Part shown: piece after piece, positions 35,339 to 46,421 of the stretch | How positions within the stretch are numbered: the stretch's first letter is position 1 | Layout of the letters: each line of letters starts with the position of its first letter | Source: Jackrogersella multiformis | Taxonomy: Eukaryota; Ascomycota; Sordariomycetes; Xylariales; Hypoxylaceae | DNA: 64,000 nt | Reading direction: 5' to 3' | Assembly (NCBI GenBank): GCA_902806575.1 | Contig: CADCXD010000005.1 | Location: forward strand, 2,852,001 to 2,916,000 | The notes under the pieces: generated by a model | Told to the model about the DNA's origin: nothing | The model's database searches: none | The model's input: the letters and a program-made list of their open reading frames with translations, nothing else | Made by a program: the position numbers and the translations under genes

Positions 35339-37253
35339 ATGGCACTGAACAGACACGATGGTACTCGGATCGCCGCTGCGGGCGATGAAGACTTCTCTAA
35401 GTCTGAAGTCGAACATTTAGAGAAAAACACTCAATATGCAGTTCCGAAACCCCAGAGCATCCAGCATATGAGCGACGCCGAGATCAGGACGATGGAGAAG
35501 AACATGGTCCGGAAGATGGACATTGTTATTATGCCCATCATGGGCATATTATACATTCTCAACTGTACGTTACGCCCTGATCAACTATAACTTATGTGAG
35601 ATGAACTAGTTATAGGAAGACTATGATAGTAAATGAAAAATGGTCTTGAGATGAAATAGCTGACCCCGGTCGTGCAGATGTCGATAGGTCAGCCCTCGCG
35701 GCCACGAAGGTTTACGGTATTATGGAAGACCTAGGTATGTCGTCGACGGATTTCGCCACTGCCATATCAATCCTCTTCGCAGGTTATCTTCCGTTCCAGA
35801 TACCAAGCAACTTAATCATGACAAAGATCTCTCGTCCCGGTTTATGTGAGTTGATTCCAACGCGACGTTATTTAGGTAGCATATTTGGGCTAATGGAATA
35901 CTGATATAGATATCTGCAGCGCCGCTACTATCTGGGGTAGCGTTAGTGCTGCGACAGCTGCTATTAAGACATACCACAGTCTTTTGGCAATCCGCGTCCT
36001 CCTCGGCGTCACCGAGGCGGTTTTTTTCCCTGGTGTGATATATTTCCTTAGCGCATGGTACACCAAGAATGAGCTGGGCAAGCGTCTTGCCGCCTTATTC
36101 ATGTTCCAGATGATCGGATCCGCGTTCGGCGGCTTGATTGGAGCTGCTTGCTTGACCCTGGACGGACGTTACGGCATTGCTGGGTGGAGATGGTTATTCA
36201 TTGTTGAGGGTACCATTACCGTCGGCTGTGGTCTCCTGTTTGCCCTACTCATGCCTGAGTACCCGCATAATGCTCGTCTCCTCAAACCAATAGAGCGCGA
36301 TTTTGCCGTCTGGCGACTCGAAGCAGAGGCCGGTGCGGGAGAAGCTCACGAGGACGTGACAACACTCGGATCTTTCAAGCTCGCTATGCTTGACGGAAAG
36401 ATCTGGATAATGGTTCTCTGCATGGGCTTTTTGCAGGCTATGGGATCGTCCGTCAACTTTTTCCCATCTATCGTAGAGACTCTCGGGTATAGTAAGATGA
36501 ACACGATGCTCTTAACCGCGCCACCCTATATACTCGCTGCGATTCTCTTCTATGGTCTATCATATATCTCCGATGTAAGGAAATCCTTTTTACACCTTTT
36601 AAATTCTGTTATGGGGTTCTCTAACTGGGTGTCTGTAATAGCGGAAAAATACCATCTATCCGATCATAATTGGTTGTCTCACTTTCGGACTTCTCGCATA
36701 TTCTATCGCCCTAGGGACACTCCACCAAGGGGCACGCTACTTCGCTATGATGCTTATGCCCGCGGTTTGCAGTAAGTTGCTTTACCTTAGCTCACATCCG
36801 AGGTATATCGTTAACAATTTGGCTTTGTAGCTGGTCCACAAATCATGATCTATAAGACGATGAATGTGCACATGGCTAGACCATACCCGAAACGCGCCGC
36901 CGGTGTTGCTATGATAAACGCTATTGGCGGCATTTCAAACGTCTGGGCTTCGTACTTGTACTATGACGCGCCTCATTATTACGCTGCCTTTGGAGCCTGT
37001 GAGTCTTCCACCTCGGCCTTCCCCTTTTCTTTCTATGAACCTAATCACTTTTTCACCATAGAATAGTGGACTGACTGTAGTTTTAGTACTTGCCTGTGCC
37101 GTTTCCTTCTTCATTACTATCACCATTTATCTTGTTTATGTGAGGCGTATCAATAAGCTCCTCGATGGCACTGTTGATGAGCAACGTCGTGCGATGAAGA
37201 GCGGTGTCACGCAACAGCAGATCGACATCGGATGGCGCTATATCGGTTACTAA
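35339..37253 (+). CDS. MFS transporter, allantoate/nicotinate permease family
   Basis: Six exons, 35339-35564, 35678-35845, 35910-36574, 36642-36771, 36831-36998 and 37081-37253, giving 509 aa. It belongs to the anion:cation symporter branch of the major facilitator superfamily (Dal5, Tna1, Vht1 relatives), plasma-membrane carriers of small organic anions. The N-terminal cytosolic stretch precedes MDIVIMPIMGILYILNY, then DRSALAATKVYGI, the family signature after helix 1. Further family strings are FQIPSNLIM, RVLLGVTEAVFFPGVIYFLS, YGIAGWRWLFIVEG and RAAGVAMINAIGGISNVW. All twelve helices appear present and every intron keeps frame. Its substrate cannot be told. Two broken oxidoreductase genes lie downstream. 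Confidence 0.9.
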
Positions 37254-38223
37254 GGGAGATGAGGCAGTCTACCTGTCTTGGAAGTTTTTGAATTTATAAT
37301 TCCAATGCCACTGTCGATGGCACAAATGCCATTTCCTAGTTCGTGTCTTGGAATGTGATAGGAGTATGATTTCTTCTACTATTAGTTTCATTAATAATTA
37401 ATACTTGAAATAGGGGCATAATTGTGGATCCTGTGGCAGCCATTATAGCAACCTTATAAGGCACTATTATAGTTACCTTAGGAAGCCATATTTACCTACA
37501 TAAATACCCATGGCGCACGTCGATAGACTGAATAACCAAGCAAGCAATATGGACAATATCTAGGAATCACATAATTGTACCGCCTGACTTCAAGTTATGC
37601 TTCCGCTCTTCTCAATATGGAATTTTTATTGCATAGATGACTTTACAATTCAAGCTCTCTTTTCGGTATCTCGAGAGCTTTCTGAATAGCAAATCCGACT
37701 ACAAGCTCCTCGTCAGGAGGTGGATACCTCCACTGTTCAAATGGCATAAGGGGTTCGTACACCGTATGTAGCAATATATATATACTGTACAAGCCTCACG
37801 CTAAGCCTCCTACTTAATAGTGATCACTCCGCTAAATTCTAGTGACCAAAATACTATAACTCAGGGTGCTAGGCCACCAATGTGGAAGTCATCACAGTGT
37901 AAAGGAGCATCATTTAACACGTCTTTTGCCCAATAGTAGGTGCGCGAAACTGTTTGGTATTATGACCTTGCTACATATGGTTTCTGCCTAGATCTTGGTA
38001 CCTACCTTTCATGATATCTCCAGATATGCCTATATTTTTGGTAGAACTAGATCAATATGCTTAAAGACTACTCTAGTCCAGTGCTGATATGGCGCACCGA
38101 CTTTACTAACCTGCCTGTATTCATTCATAGATCATTAGGTATGTAGGGAAAGGAAAGTCACATAGTCCCCAAAAATATCCATCAATAAATAGTTTCACCA
38201 CGCCCAGAATCCAAATAGGTCGT
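37254..38223. other. Intergenic with dispersed repeat copy B
   Basis: Convergent spacer between the transporter and the broken dioxygenase-like gene. It contains copy B of the dispersed repeat at 37413-37571; the rest is AT-rich and without a gene. Confidence 0.5.
37413..37571 (+). repeat. Dispersed non-coding repeat, copy B
   Basis: Second copy of the repeat seen at 19969-20140, same strand. It lies about 160 bp after the transporter stop codon. Relative to copy A it lacks an internal block of roughly 12 bases containing the TACCTAGGTA motif. I estimate similarity near 80 percent by eye. Confidence 0.75.
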
Positions 38224-39327
38224 TCAATACCCTCTCACTGTCTTGACGTGCTGGATCTTCTCCCAGACCCACGGAGTTAGTGTTGAGCTAAAGTTGTTGC
38301 TGAACTTGATGTTTAGGTAATTATAACCTTGGTCAGGAACCCATATGGTCGCGATCTTGATCTGGCCATACTCCTCCAAGGCCTCAATAGTGGGCCGTAG
38401 AGATTCGGGCATGGGGGTCACGACGCCGTTTTTATGCCAACTAATTACAATTTAGTATCAAATTGATTCTCAAGAAGGTCGGATTTATATGATAAGTTGC
38501 GGGCAGTATAGAAGATTTTTATCAGGATACTTACGCGGCGTAGTAGACAATTGCAAGCATGATTCGAACATCCTGTGTAGGGTCCAGCGTGCCTAATAAG
38601 CCGATTAGCATAAATGCACTCGTGTCCCCTGATTCAGTAAAATCAAGATCTGTAATCAAAAGCAGAACGGTATTCGCAGGTTACATACCATAGTCTTAGG
38701 TCACGGAGAACAATAGACCCTTTCTTTAACCTAGGGTAGCACGGGCCCCTTACTTGGCGTCTTGCGTCCAATTTCTCGTTGGCGATCATAGGTTCTCCCA
38801 GCTCGCGATGGTCATCTAAGTTCGTGTTTTGGGTACCCAGCCAGAGCTCAGTCGTGCCATTCTCGGGACCTACGTCGATTAAGCAAGTGTTAAGCGCAAC
38901 GGCGAAGGGGTGTTCGGGGTGTTCGAATCGGAGATCGGCATGGACTAGTTGCCTCTCATCGGTAGCCAGGAGAGTGTTGCTTCGAATGAAATGTACCTCA
39001 GGCCGGGGACCGAGAATATTGGATACAACACGAGCGCCGTGTTTATTAGCGTAGACTTCCGGGAACAGCCATTCTACGAGGAGCTCGTTATTAACCATTC
39101 CAACAACGAACTTCAGATAAGCTCACCCTTCTCTAGCGGAGGTACTTGGGACAGGTTTCCACCAGCCGCGAATCCTTTAGTACCAGTATTCTGATTCAAG
39201 TGACTAGAAATATAATTAGCTTATCATGATAGCTCTTATATTGCAACTGCCCTTACACGAGGAAAATAATACTCACTTGAAGTGAACTTCACCTTGACCA
39301 CTCAATAATTTTGCAATGTCTTCTAAC

Positions 39328-39335
39328 ATCCGCTT
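39328..39335. repeat. Target-site duplication, left copy
   Basis: The 8-mer ATCCGCTT flanks the SINE and is repeated at 39752-39759. It lies within the former coding exon. Confidence 0.8.
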
Positions 39336-39751
39336 TTAATGATGATGATGATTGTGTTTACGTCCGGAGGACGTAAAGACTATCTAAGTAAATAATCTAC
39401 ACATCAAACACAGCCATATATGCACGGAACGTCTAGAATACCCCCTTGCAAAGAGGCAGAGCTAAAGTATCGTTTGACATAGGAAATCTACCGCTGTTCC
39501 TGCCCTAAAGGCATTACTATAGCTGGTTGGCGTCGACGCCAGCTACCCGACCTTTACCAAGAGAAAAACCCCGAGCACACCTCCAAGCGATTCAGTAACC
39601 ACCCTCATCAGCACCCCGGTATGCCCAAAGGAAAAACCTAAGTCGGACCTGGTTAAGTCGACCATGGCGGGATTCGAACCCACTTGCATTATAATGCACC
39701 ACGCACAAACCAATGCACGGCCAGGCGCTTTAACCACTACGCCACGTGAGA
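39336..39751 (-). mobile_element. tRNA-derived SINE inserted in a coding exon
   Basis: The 416-bp element reads on the minus strand. Its 5' part is tRNA-like with a pol III A box (TGGCGTAGTGG, 39734-39744) and B box (GGTTCGAATCC, 39670-39680) and a T-arm that can pair. Between them lies TGCATTATAATGCA, a perfect palindrome not usual in a functional tRNA, and I could not fold a regular acceptor or anticodon arm. A roughly 250-bp non-tRNA body follows, with the hairpin TTTACGTCC-TCC-GGACGTAAA near the end, then a simple ATC repeat tail. Both ends abut the same 8-mer. No coding capacity is present, as expected of a SINE mobilised by a LINE. Confidence 0.85.
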
Positions 39752-39759
39752 ATCCGCTT
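39752..39759. repeat. Target-site duplication, right copy
   Basis: Second copy of ATCCGCTT next to the 5' end of the SINE; matches 39328-39335 exactly. Confidence 0.8.
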
Positions 39760-39945
39760 GTTGAGCTTGTCTATGATAGCCACGTCAATAGCATTCTCGA
39801 TAACAACAAGACCATCTGTAAAGAAAGCTTCGATGGCATCATAGAGCTTCTTATCGCTCATGATGCCGCTTTCACGTTCCTCATCGGTAAGGGTAACAAC
39901 ATTGGGCAAATCGACGGAAGCTGGCGTTGAAGCTGATACGGCCAT

Positions 39946-40910
39946 GGTGATAATGTTGACACATGAGTGATATAAGACGAAATAATCTAAAGACTACCAA
40001 AGGATACAAGAGTATGTACCTAGGTAGACCTGAATAAATGTCACCAATATTTCAAAGTGCTTACTACTGGATGTATCACAATTCACTTTAGAATGTAGCC
40101 TCATGATCTTTTCACCTGTCGTCATATGCCCCTCTCCTATCCATGCTTCCCACCTCTACACCTTCGTACTTGCTTAACCAAGAGACATTATAGAGACCGT
40201 ATCAGCCGATCGGCTACGCCAAAGTCATCCCTAACACTAGGAATCTATGGATTTTCTAGGTTGAAGTAGAAGTTGACAGGGTTTACCCACACCCGAAATT
40301 CTCCATTTAGAGCTTCTACCGTGCCACTAGCTGGCCGGTTGCCTTTTTCCTTCAGTCTCCCCACACTCCCCTCATATATTGGCATATGAAATCGTGGTAT
40401 TTTATATAGAGATTAGATCTAAATCAACAGGTAAACTATCGACGCCAAGCATGGATATAGTCACAAGAGGTTGGGAGTCGAAACAACCCAACTCTATTAG
40501 TTGATGGTCTTGGGTTTCGTGCTAACCATACCAACTAGGTTATGACCAACGCGAAAGGTTGCCGAGGAAAACGAGATTTCCAACTAGGTAATGTTAATTC
40601 CGAGAGGATTTGCACTTCTAACTTGAGGTTCAAGACCAACTTGGTTCAGTTCTTAGAAGGTTGAGGTATGTTTTAACGGAGGATGTAAAAGTGTTCTCCC
40701 CTCTGTAGAATAATAAAACCATAGATCGCACATTTAGGTATAGAAACTTGTCTTCTTATACCAAACCCTACCTAATCTTGATACTTTAGATGACTGACTA
40801 TAATTATTCAAGAACAATCTCTGTGAATCATCATGATGAACCTTTCCCTTGCGGCCATATCTCTCACCATTAAGATCCTTTACTAGATCATCTTATATGA
40901 TGACAAACTC
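39946..40910. other. Intergenic, no gene seen
   Basis: About 965 bp between the two broken oxidoreductase genes. It holds the former promoter of the dioxygenase-like gene and the 3' region of the dehydrogenase-like gene. AT-rich; no repeat except a short CCTAGGTAG near 40020. Confidence 0.45.
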
Positions 40911-42542
40911 TCACGTGTAGGTATCCTCCGGCAATCTTAACCCATCATGGATGGATATACCCATCAACCTCCCTCCGTCGACTGTCATCAAGGCGTAATT
41001 CATGTAACCCCCTCCAGGACTAGACAGCATCAAGACTGGTCCAACAATTTCCTCTGGTCGCCCTGGTCGGCCGGCTGTGGAGCGCATCGCAGCCTTGGTT
41101 GAATGGTGGTTAATATCATATTCATGCTTGCCTGCTGTGGTTCCCGTCCTATGATATATTAATATTTCATACAGTACATTATTACTCTATAAAGAGTGAC
41201 AACATAGAAGAAATATTGAAGAAGGTCGAACGCTCAAAATGGTGGAAAAGAGACATACTACAGGCACATTAGCATTTATCGATCAAAGCGGGAGCCTCCA
41301 AATATGAGACTTTCGATACTAACCATTTCAGAGGGGAAAATTCCAGGACATATGGTATTAACGCGTATCTTCATGCTATTGTATGTTAGCACTATTTTAC
41401 CCCTGATTAATAGCGTCCAGAAAACGAGGTGAAAACTCACGGATGCAGACGACCAGCCAGAAGCTTAGCGAGATGGACAGCTGATTTTTGAATTAATCAT
41501 ATTTGTCATTACTTTAAAATAGGATGGAATGCAACGTACTTGCTGCTTTGGAGACACTATACGTCAAAGAACCCATGGACCTGGTCTAAGTTAGCCAGAC
41601 CGAAAGAAAATAGATATAAAACAGAAGGTTTACCTCTGGTTTGCAATTCCCGCAATAGAAGCAATCACACAGACGTTTGGATCAGCTGCTTTGCGTAAAA
41701 GAGGGATGAAATTGACAGTTAAGAAGTAGACGCCGTTGACATTAACTAGGATATGTTAGTTTGAATATGAATTGAAATCACCAAGCGCTTCTAGGTAGCC
41801 TAGAGGAAAACTAGTGTATACTTTGGTTACTCCAGTCGAAGTCCTCCCTGATATCATTAGTTCCAAATCTGGAAGCCATTGCCTCTTGAACCAAATAAGG
41901 TACTTACTCCTTGATCCCATTCATGAGCAGGTTTTGAACCTCGTCAGCTATGTCATATCAGTTTTGACAATCTTTAATGAACTTGTGGGAATCATGAATC
42001 AAGTTCCTGAGAAACCTACGGTCATTGTGGTCCTTTGCACGGACTCTCCATGGGCTGTGCACACCAGCACAGTTAATGAGTGTATCAATCTACAAGTATG
42101 GTTAACAGGAGATATTGGACATAAAGTGTTGGCACTAAAAGAAAAGGTCACAAACATGAGATTCTTTTACTGTAACTGCTTCGGCAATCTTCTGGCATCC
42201 TTCTTGCGTTTGTACATCTCCTTGAATACTGCATCTCCAAATTAGTTAGGCTGTCTCAACCACGGGATGGGCTGGAGTGTGCTGGTTCCCAGTTCAACAC
42301 AAAGGTAGCAATGAAATGATGTTTCGGGCTTCTCACACGTGGACGTCGCCGCCAATCTGCTCTGCGGCAGTCTCCAATACCTCTTGTCTCCGTCCGACGA
42401 TATACACCTTTGCGCCGTTGACAGCGAAACCTTCGGCGATGGCTTTCCCGAGACCGGATCCGCCACCCGTCACAACGACAACCTTTTTTTTGACGGAGAA
42501 AAGATCCTCGATCTTAAATGAAACATGCTGATGTTCTGCCAT
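40911..42542 (-). pseudogene. Broken short-chain dehydrogenase/reductase gene
   Basis: Minus-strand exons recognised by similarity: 42337-42542, 42156-42228, 42020-42089, 41908-41947, 41822-41868, 41634-41745, 41540-41580, 41441-41482, one ending at the donor near 41323, and 40911-41148. The protein is a Rossmann-fold NAD(P)-dependent oxidoreductase: TGGGSGLG near residue 25, the strand LINCAGVHSPW, and the catalytic SMGSLTYSVSKAA with Tyr and Lys. In exon 41441-41482 a CT is duplicated (CTTCTCTGG), so VHLAKLL and the following LAGRLHP are in different frames; without the extra CT the exon would be 40 nt and every later join but one would fit. The last junction also fails to keep frame with a simple intron. 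The final exon encodes STAGRPGRPEEIVGPVL. Probably non-functional. Confidence 0.75.
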
Positions 42543-43365
42543 TGTTAGAAGTGTAGTATCAGCTCGAAAGTATGCTTCGTTTGATCAAATCTCCAGCTTG
42601 AATGAACTAGTTTTAAGAATCGGGATGTTATATCGATAGTTCGGCGCACCACGCGGACTTGGCACTTAGTAAGGATATAGAAGTTCCCCTCTCTCCGGCC
42701 TTAACAGGAGGTTGCACTTCGGATCAGACAGTGCATAATAGCCGATCCGCTTGGCCTAAAATATCTATAGATACTACCTAGGTAGGTAGGTAGGTAGAAA
42801 ATCGTGACCTTTTTTGTCGCTAGGTTACTCTTCGTTTCCAATGTCCCGCATCAGAGCCACACCTCCGAGTCGGCTACTTTTAGTTAGGATGGTGCCATCC
42901 CTTAATAATGGATATTCTCGAGCTCTTAGAATCCCGTTACCGAGCCACTTGACCGCAAGTAATCAACTCAAGAATATAACTTCACAAATATACTATTTAT
43001 TTATTTTAACGGCGAACTGATCTTATTCATGCCATTATCATTTTCGTACTAATTTGCATAAATCCGCATACATTTATTCAAATAGCTCAGGATGGTAGTT
43101 ATTAATAATGCATATCACATATTCCATGCAACCCAGTCCAGAACCACATCCTCTCCCGAATCGCTTCCAAGACCAACCAATAGTAACAGTAGTTGAAAAG
43201 TCACAATTTTTGCGTTCACTCCCTATTCCTTCGAACATAATTCATATTCCTATCCTGGATTTACTATTCGAATGTCTGATCTGTGTATAGTCCAGAAAGT
43301 GTCGATTAATTATATTATCAAACAAGTCGACCATGATAATACTAGACTTTAGTATATATTCAATA
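42543..43365. other. Intergenic with palindromic repeat
   Basis: AT-rich spacer without a gene. A clear repeat of the TAGGTA family lies at 42774-42797. Confidence 0.5.
42774..42797. repeat. Palindromic TACCTAGGTA-type repeat
   Basis: Reads as CTACCTAGGTAGGTAGGT followed by AGGTAG, an extended member of the family. Confidence 0.75.
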
Positions 43366-43821
43366 TCAATACTCTGGCGTCAGGGTCGAAGGTATATCCG
43401 TGCTGAGGATCGGAATCTGGCCAATCTTCCAGGCGTATTCTGTCTTGTTTGGGGCAATAATACCGTCTTCAATCTCCCAGGTGTCGAGGCCATAGAACGC
43501 AATGGTATTTTCAGGAATATCCGCGACGCAAAATATAATTGAGAGGTCGGGTCCCCAGCTTAAGGTAACCGCTCGGAGAGGTTCCAAATGACAAGGCTGG
43601 TCCACGAGGAGTGATGTTGGATCCGGAGGGCCTTCTGTTGTAAAATGACAATTAAATGACTCTCCTGTATTGTATTTCTGGATGAAAAGGTCGTATTCGC
43701 AGGAAGAGTCACATGTAATACTGCTGTTGAAAAGCGTCCAGGTATCCAAAGGCCGGCCCCCTTTGCCATGAACGGCAACAGCAAGTGCCAGGAAGGAAAA
43801 AAGCTTTTTGATTATAGGCAT
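43366..43821 (-). CDS. Small secreted protein
   Basis: Single frame of 151 aa. The first 20 residues (Lys-Lys, then LFSFLALAVAVHG) form a signal peptide. The mature part holds five Cys (SITCDSSCEYDLF, NCHFT, QPCHLEP, IIFCVAD) and a tryptophan near the start (DTWTLFNSS). The arrangement of Trp, N-glycosylation-like Asn, Cys-x-Cys and later aliphatic strands resembles a large fungal family of secreted proteins of unknown role, and more weakly the secreted protein at 51259-52228. No catalytic motif is visible. It could be an effector or cell-wall protein, but that is only inferred from size and secretion. Confidence 0.65.
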   Translation of the reverse strand: MPIIKKLFSFLALAVAVHGKGGRPLDTWTLFNSSITCDSSCEYDLFIQKYNTGESFNCHFTTEGPPDPTSLLVDQPCHLEPLRAVTLSWGPDLSIIFCVADIPENTIAFYGLDTWEIEDGIIAPNKTEYAWKIGQIPILSTDIPSTLTPEY

Positions 43822-44893
43822 TTTATTAAGCGTAATGTTCCATAGAAACGAAAAATCGACTTGGATTGTTCCTTGAGATTTAAACTGCTAAGATCTATTG
43901 TAAACATATTTATACTATCTTAGGATTATATAAAAGTAAACAAAACAGCCAGCTTATTTCCTAGAGAATAATCTAACTCTCTAATAAAAACCTTCTTGCC
44001 AGAAAGGTTTATTGATGTTACACCTTTACTTCCCTTCTACACACAGTTTTCCATACTCGCGGTCCTTAGAGTCTATAAGTCACTTGTGGCTTAAAGTATA
44101 ATATTTCTCGTGTTTATTGTAGTGAGGAGGGAACTCAATTCGCGACCTTGTTTACGCGAAGTTTCTAAGTTTACCTAGGTATGTGTTCGTTTCTTGGTGT
44201 AGAACTAAATAATAAAGATAGTGTTTAGCCTTGATAAGTTTATAATCTATTATTAATACCTAATTATAAACATTTGCGTACGCATACGTTCATCATATCT
44301 TAATACTTAGGGCATACATTGAGGAGGTATGATAGATACCTAGGTACCTTTATAGAGCTAGATGTTGTGCTAATCAAAAGGGGGTGAAAAGGGGAGTTAT
44401 GATGACTCATCAACCCCTTTAGGAGGAGTGAAGCACTGGCCATCATGCACTAGCCACTAGCCACATAATGTATGTTTGTCAAGCCACAATAGTGGAGAGA
44501 ATGGCTGGTGGTGGGGCTAGTGTGGGCTAGTGTGGGCTAGTACTAGGCTAAGCTTATTATTTTCTTTATCTGAATTTGACACGAAACCAAAAATCCTCTT
44601 CCTTCACATTCTATTTACGTCTTCTCTTTATCAACCGAGCGGTGGTCCCCAATTGGCCAACCAACATGCAAACAGGAGCGCTGCCTTCGTTTCTGCGTGT
44701 CCTACCACCATACTCGTCACTGCCACCTTGAGGCTCATATCGATTGTCTGCCGAAAGTAAACGTGTCTTTGCCCTCTCGCTTCTATGAAAGGAAGTGAGA
44801 CCATTCATTTCCAATAGCTGCTCTATCTCTTGAACACAACCTGGAATACTACAATACAGCAGTCGACATATTGTCTCTGAACCCATCGCAACC
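43822..44893. other. Intergenic region
   Basis: About 1.07 kb between divergent genes. It contains a TACCTAGGTACC palindrome near 44338-44350 and a short tandem array of GTGTGGGCTA near 44518-44540. No gene is supported. Confidence 0.45.
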
Positions 44894-46171
44894 ATGGCCG
44901 ACATGGTCAGTGCCTACATGAGCACGCCTCCCATTGCGAGGTAAGTCAGACAGTCGGGTGTCCTACGAGCAAGCAGTATATGCATAGGCATAGGCACACA
45001 CACACACACACACATGCAAATGCAAAATGCGACTAAGCTAATCGAGTATCGACAGGACGGTCGCGACGGTAATATTCCTGTGCTCCGTAGGTGTCTATAC
45101 CGGCATGCTAAACTTCGAACCCTTTATCTTCCACTACTCTCTACTCTTCAAGTTCCCTCCCGGCCTGTATCGACTTGTAACAACCTTCCTCTTGACGGGA
45201 TCCGGGTTGGCCGTGATGTTTGATACATACTTCGTCTTTACATACTTGAGCCAACTCGAAACGAGTAACTCCAAATTCGGGAAGAAGGAAGACTTGATAT
45301 GGTATTTAATATTTATTACCAATATCATTGTTGTAGGTCACCACTTCTATTTTCTTTTCTATCGTTCATACCATCGTCTTTCCGCAAGGTTGTGCGTATT
45401 TGTAAACCACAACACCCCCAAAACACCTCATATATCTGCCCGCATAGTGATTTTGCTCTACAGCTATGACGGTTCCTGGAAATGAGGAAGATCACCCCTG
45501 CACTGCTACTGGCCCGTCATTCGCATACCTCAAAAGGGTCAGCTAGGAGTGTGGGCATGGTGGGATGTCTAATTGGATGACTCGAGCAATGTCCTTGGAC
45601 ACGTTTGCTCGGGTGGTTTGTAGCGCCCTACATAATTCGGTTTTCTCGACTCTGATGGCTTCCTACACAAAGCCCATCTGTTGTGCAATCTTGACCACTA
45701 TTAGAGATAGAGCAATCCAGCTAACCAGGACATTAGCCATTGAACGCACTTTTCACTGATGGCATGCTCCTACTACAAGCCCTGCTTATCGCCATGTGTT
45801 ATACAGCAACGCAGGATCAGAGAGGGGCGAATGCTCACTTCTACATCATCACCATTCCCGCGCAGCTTATGCCTTACTGTCTTCTACTCGTCCAACTTCT
45901 ATTCCCAAACGGCTGGGCTAACTTGAAGATTGGGTTGACTGGTCTAGTCGCTGCTCATCTTCACGACTTCCTAACTCGGATATACCCCGAATTTGGTAAT
46001 GGCCCCAACCTGATTCCGACCCCGAGGCTCCTCTCATGGGTCATGAGTACACCCAGGGCCCAGAATACTGCCTACGGGCAAGCGGTCCAGCCTTCAAGGG
46101 AGGGAGGGGGAAGGGGCGGTCCTCTGCCTGAGGCGTGGAGGAGCAAGGGTCCCGGGCGGCGTTTAGGTTGA
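44894..46171 (+). CDS. Derlin (Der1/Dfm1 family ERAD factor)
   Basis: Three exons, 44894-44940, 45056-45332 and 45737-46171, giving 252 aa. Derlins are inactive rhomboid-like proteins of the endoplasmic reticulum that help move misfolded proteins out to Cdc48 and the proteasome. Family strings are TPPIARTV at the N-terminus, LLFKFPPGLYRLVTTFLLTG in loop 1, MFDTYFVFTYLSQLE, GANAHFYIITIPAQLMPY and AAHLHDFLTRIYPEFG. The loop-1 WR motif of most derlins is YR here. The cytosolic tail is short and basic (GPLPEAWRSKGPGRRLG); no clear SHP box for Cdc48 binding is seen. Intron 1 holds a CA microsatellite. Intron 2 is 404 nt, unusually long for this region, yet the frame is kept. Confidence 0.85.
44995..45013. 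repeat. CA microsatellite
   Basis: About nine CA units inside intron 1 of the derlin gene. Confidence 0.9.
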
Positions 46172-46421
46172 GATGATACCTAGATCAATAGTTGTGGCAT
46201 AATGAATTGAATGGCTTCCATGGATAATTTTATACTATTATTTCGCTTGTCATGCATCCATTGTGATGACCATCGATGCTACCACTATAAGTTCTGCCGT
46301 ATCATACCATACATCCTATATCCCGTCGTAAAGTTCCTTATAGACTCCTGTACATCTAAATGCCTTTCCCAGACGAGAATTGCCCAATACGCTGTTATTC
46401 GAAAAATATATTAAAATTTTG

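Larger units (their letters stand above)
38224..39945 (-). pseudogene. Broken phytanoyl-CoA dioxygenase-like gene
   Basis: Minus-strand segments 39752-39945 and 39277-39335 (one original exon split by a SINE), then 39127-39203, 38689-39073, 38535-38592 and 38224-38440. The family is Fe(II)/2-oxoglutarate oxygenases, often acting in fungal secondary metabolism. The iron ligands are visible as HAD in RQLVHADLRFEHPEHPF and the distal His in LWHAG; other strings are LGPRPEVHFIRSNT and PENGTTELWLGT. The SINE puts a stop shortly after NKRILTWRSG. The two sides of the insertion rejoin exactly at a duplicated 8-mer, so the exon was once continuous. A second defect lies near 38580-38592: LWHAG and the downstream DPTQDVRIMLAIVYY are in different frames and no GT-AG choice I tried joins them. 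I call it a pseudogene. Confidence 0.85.

Noticed and set aside
39660..39745. A tRNA gene on the minus strand
   Set aside because: A and B boxes are good, but no regular acceptor or anticodon arm forms, the inner palindrome is odd, and the sequence continues into a SINE body with target duplications.
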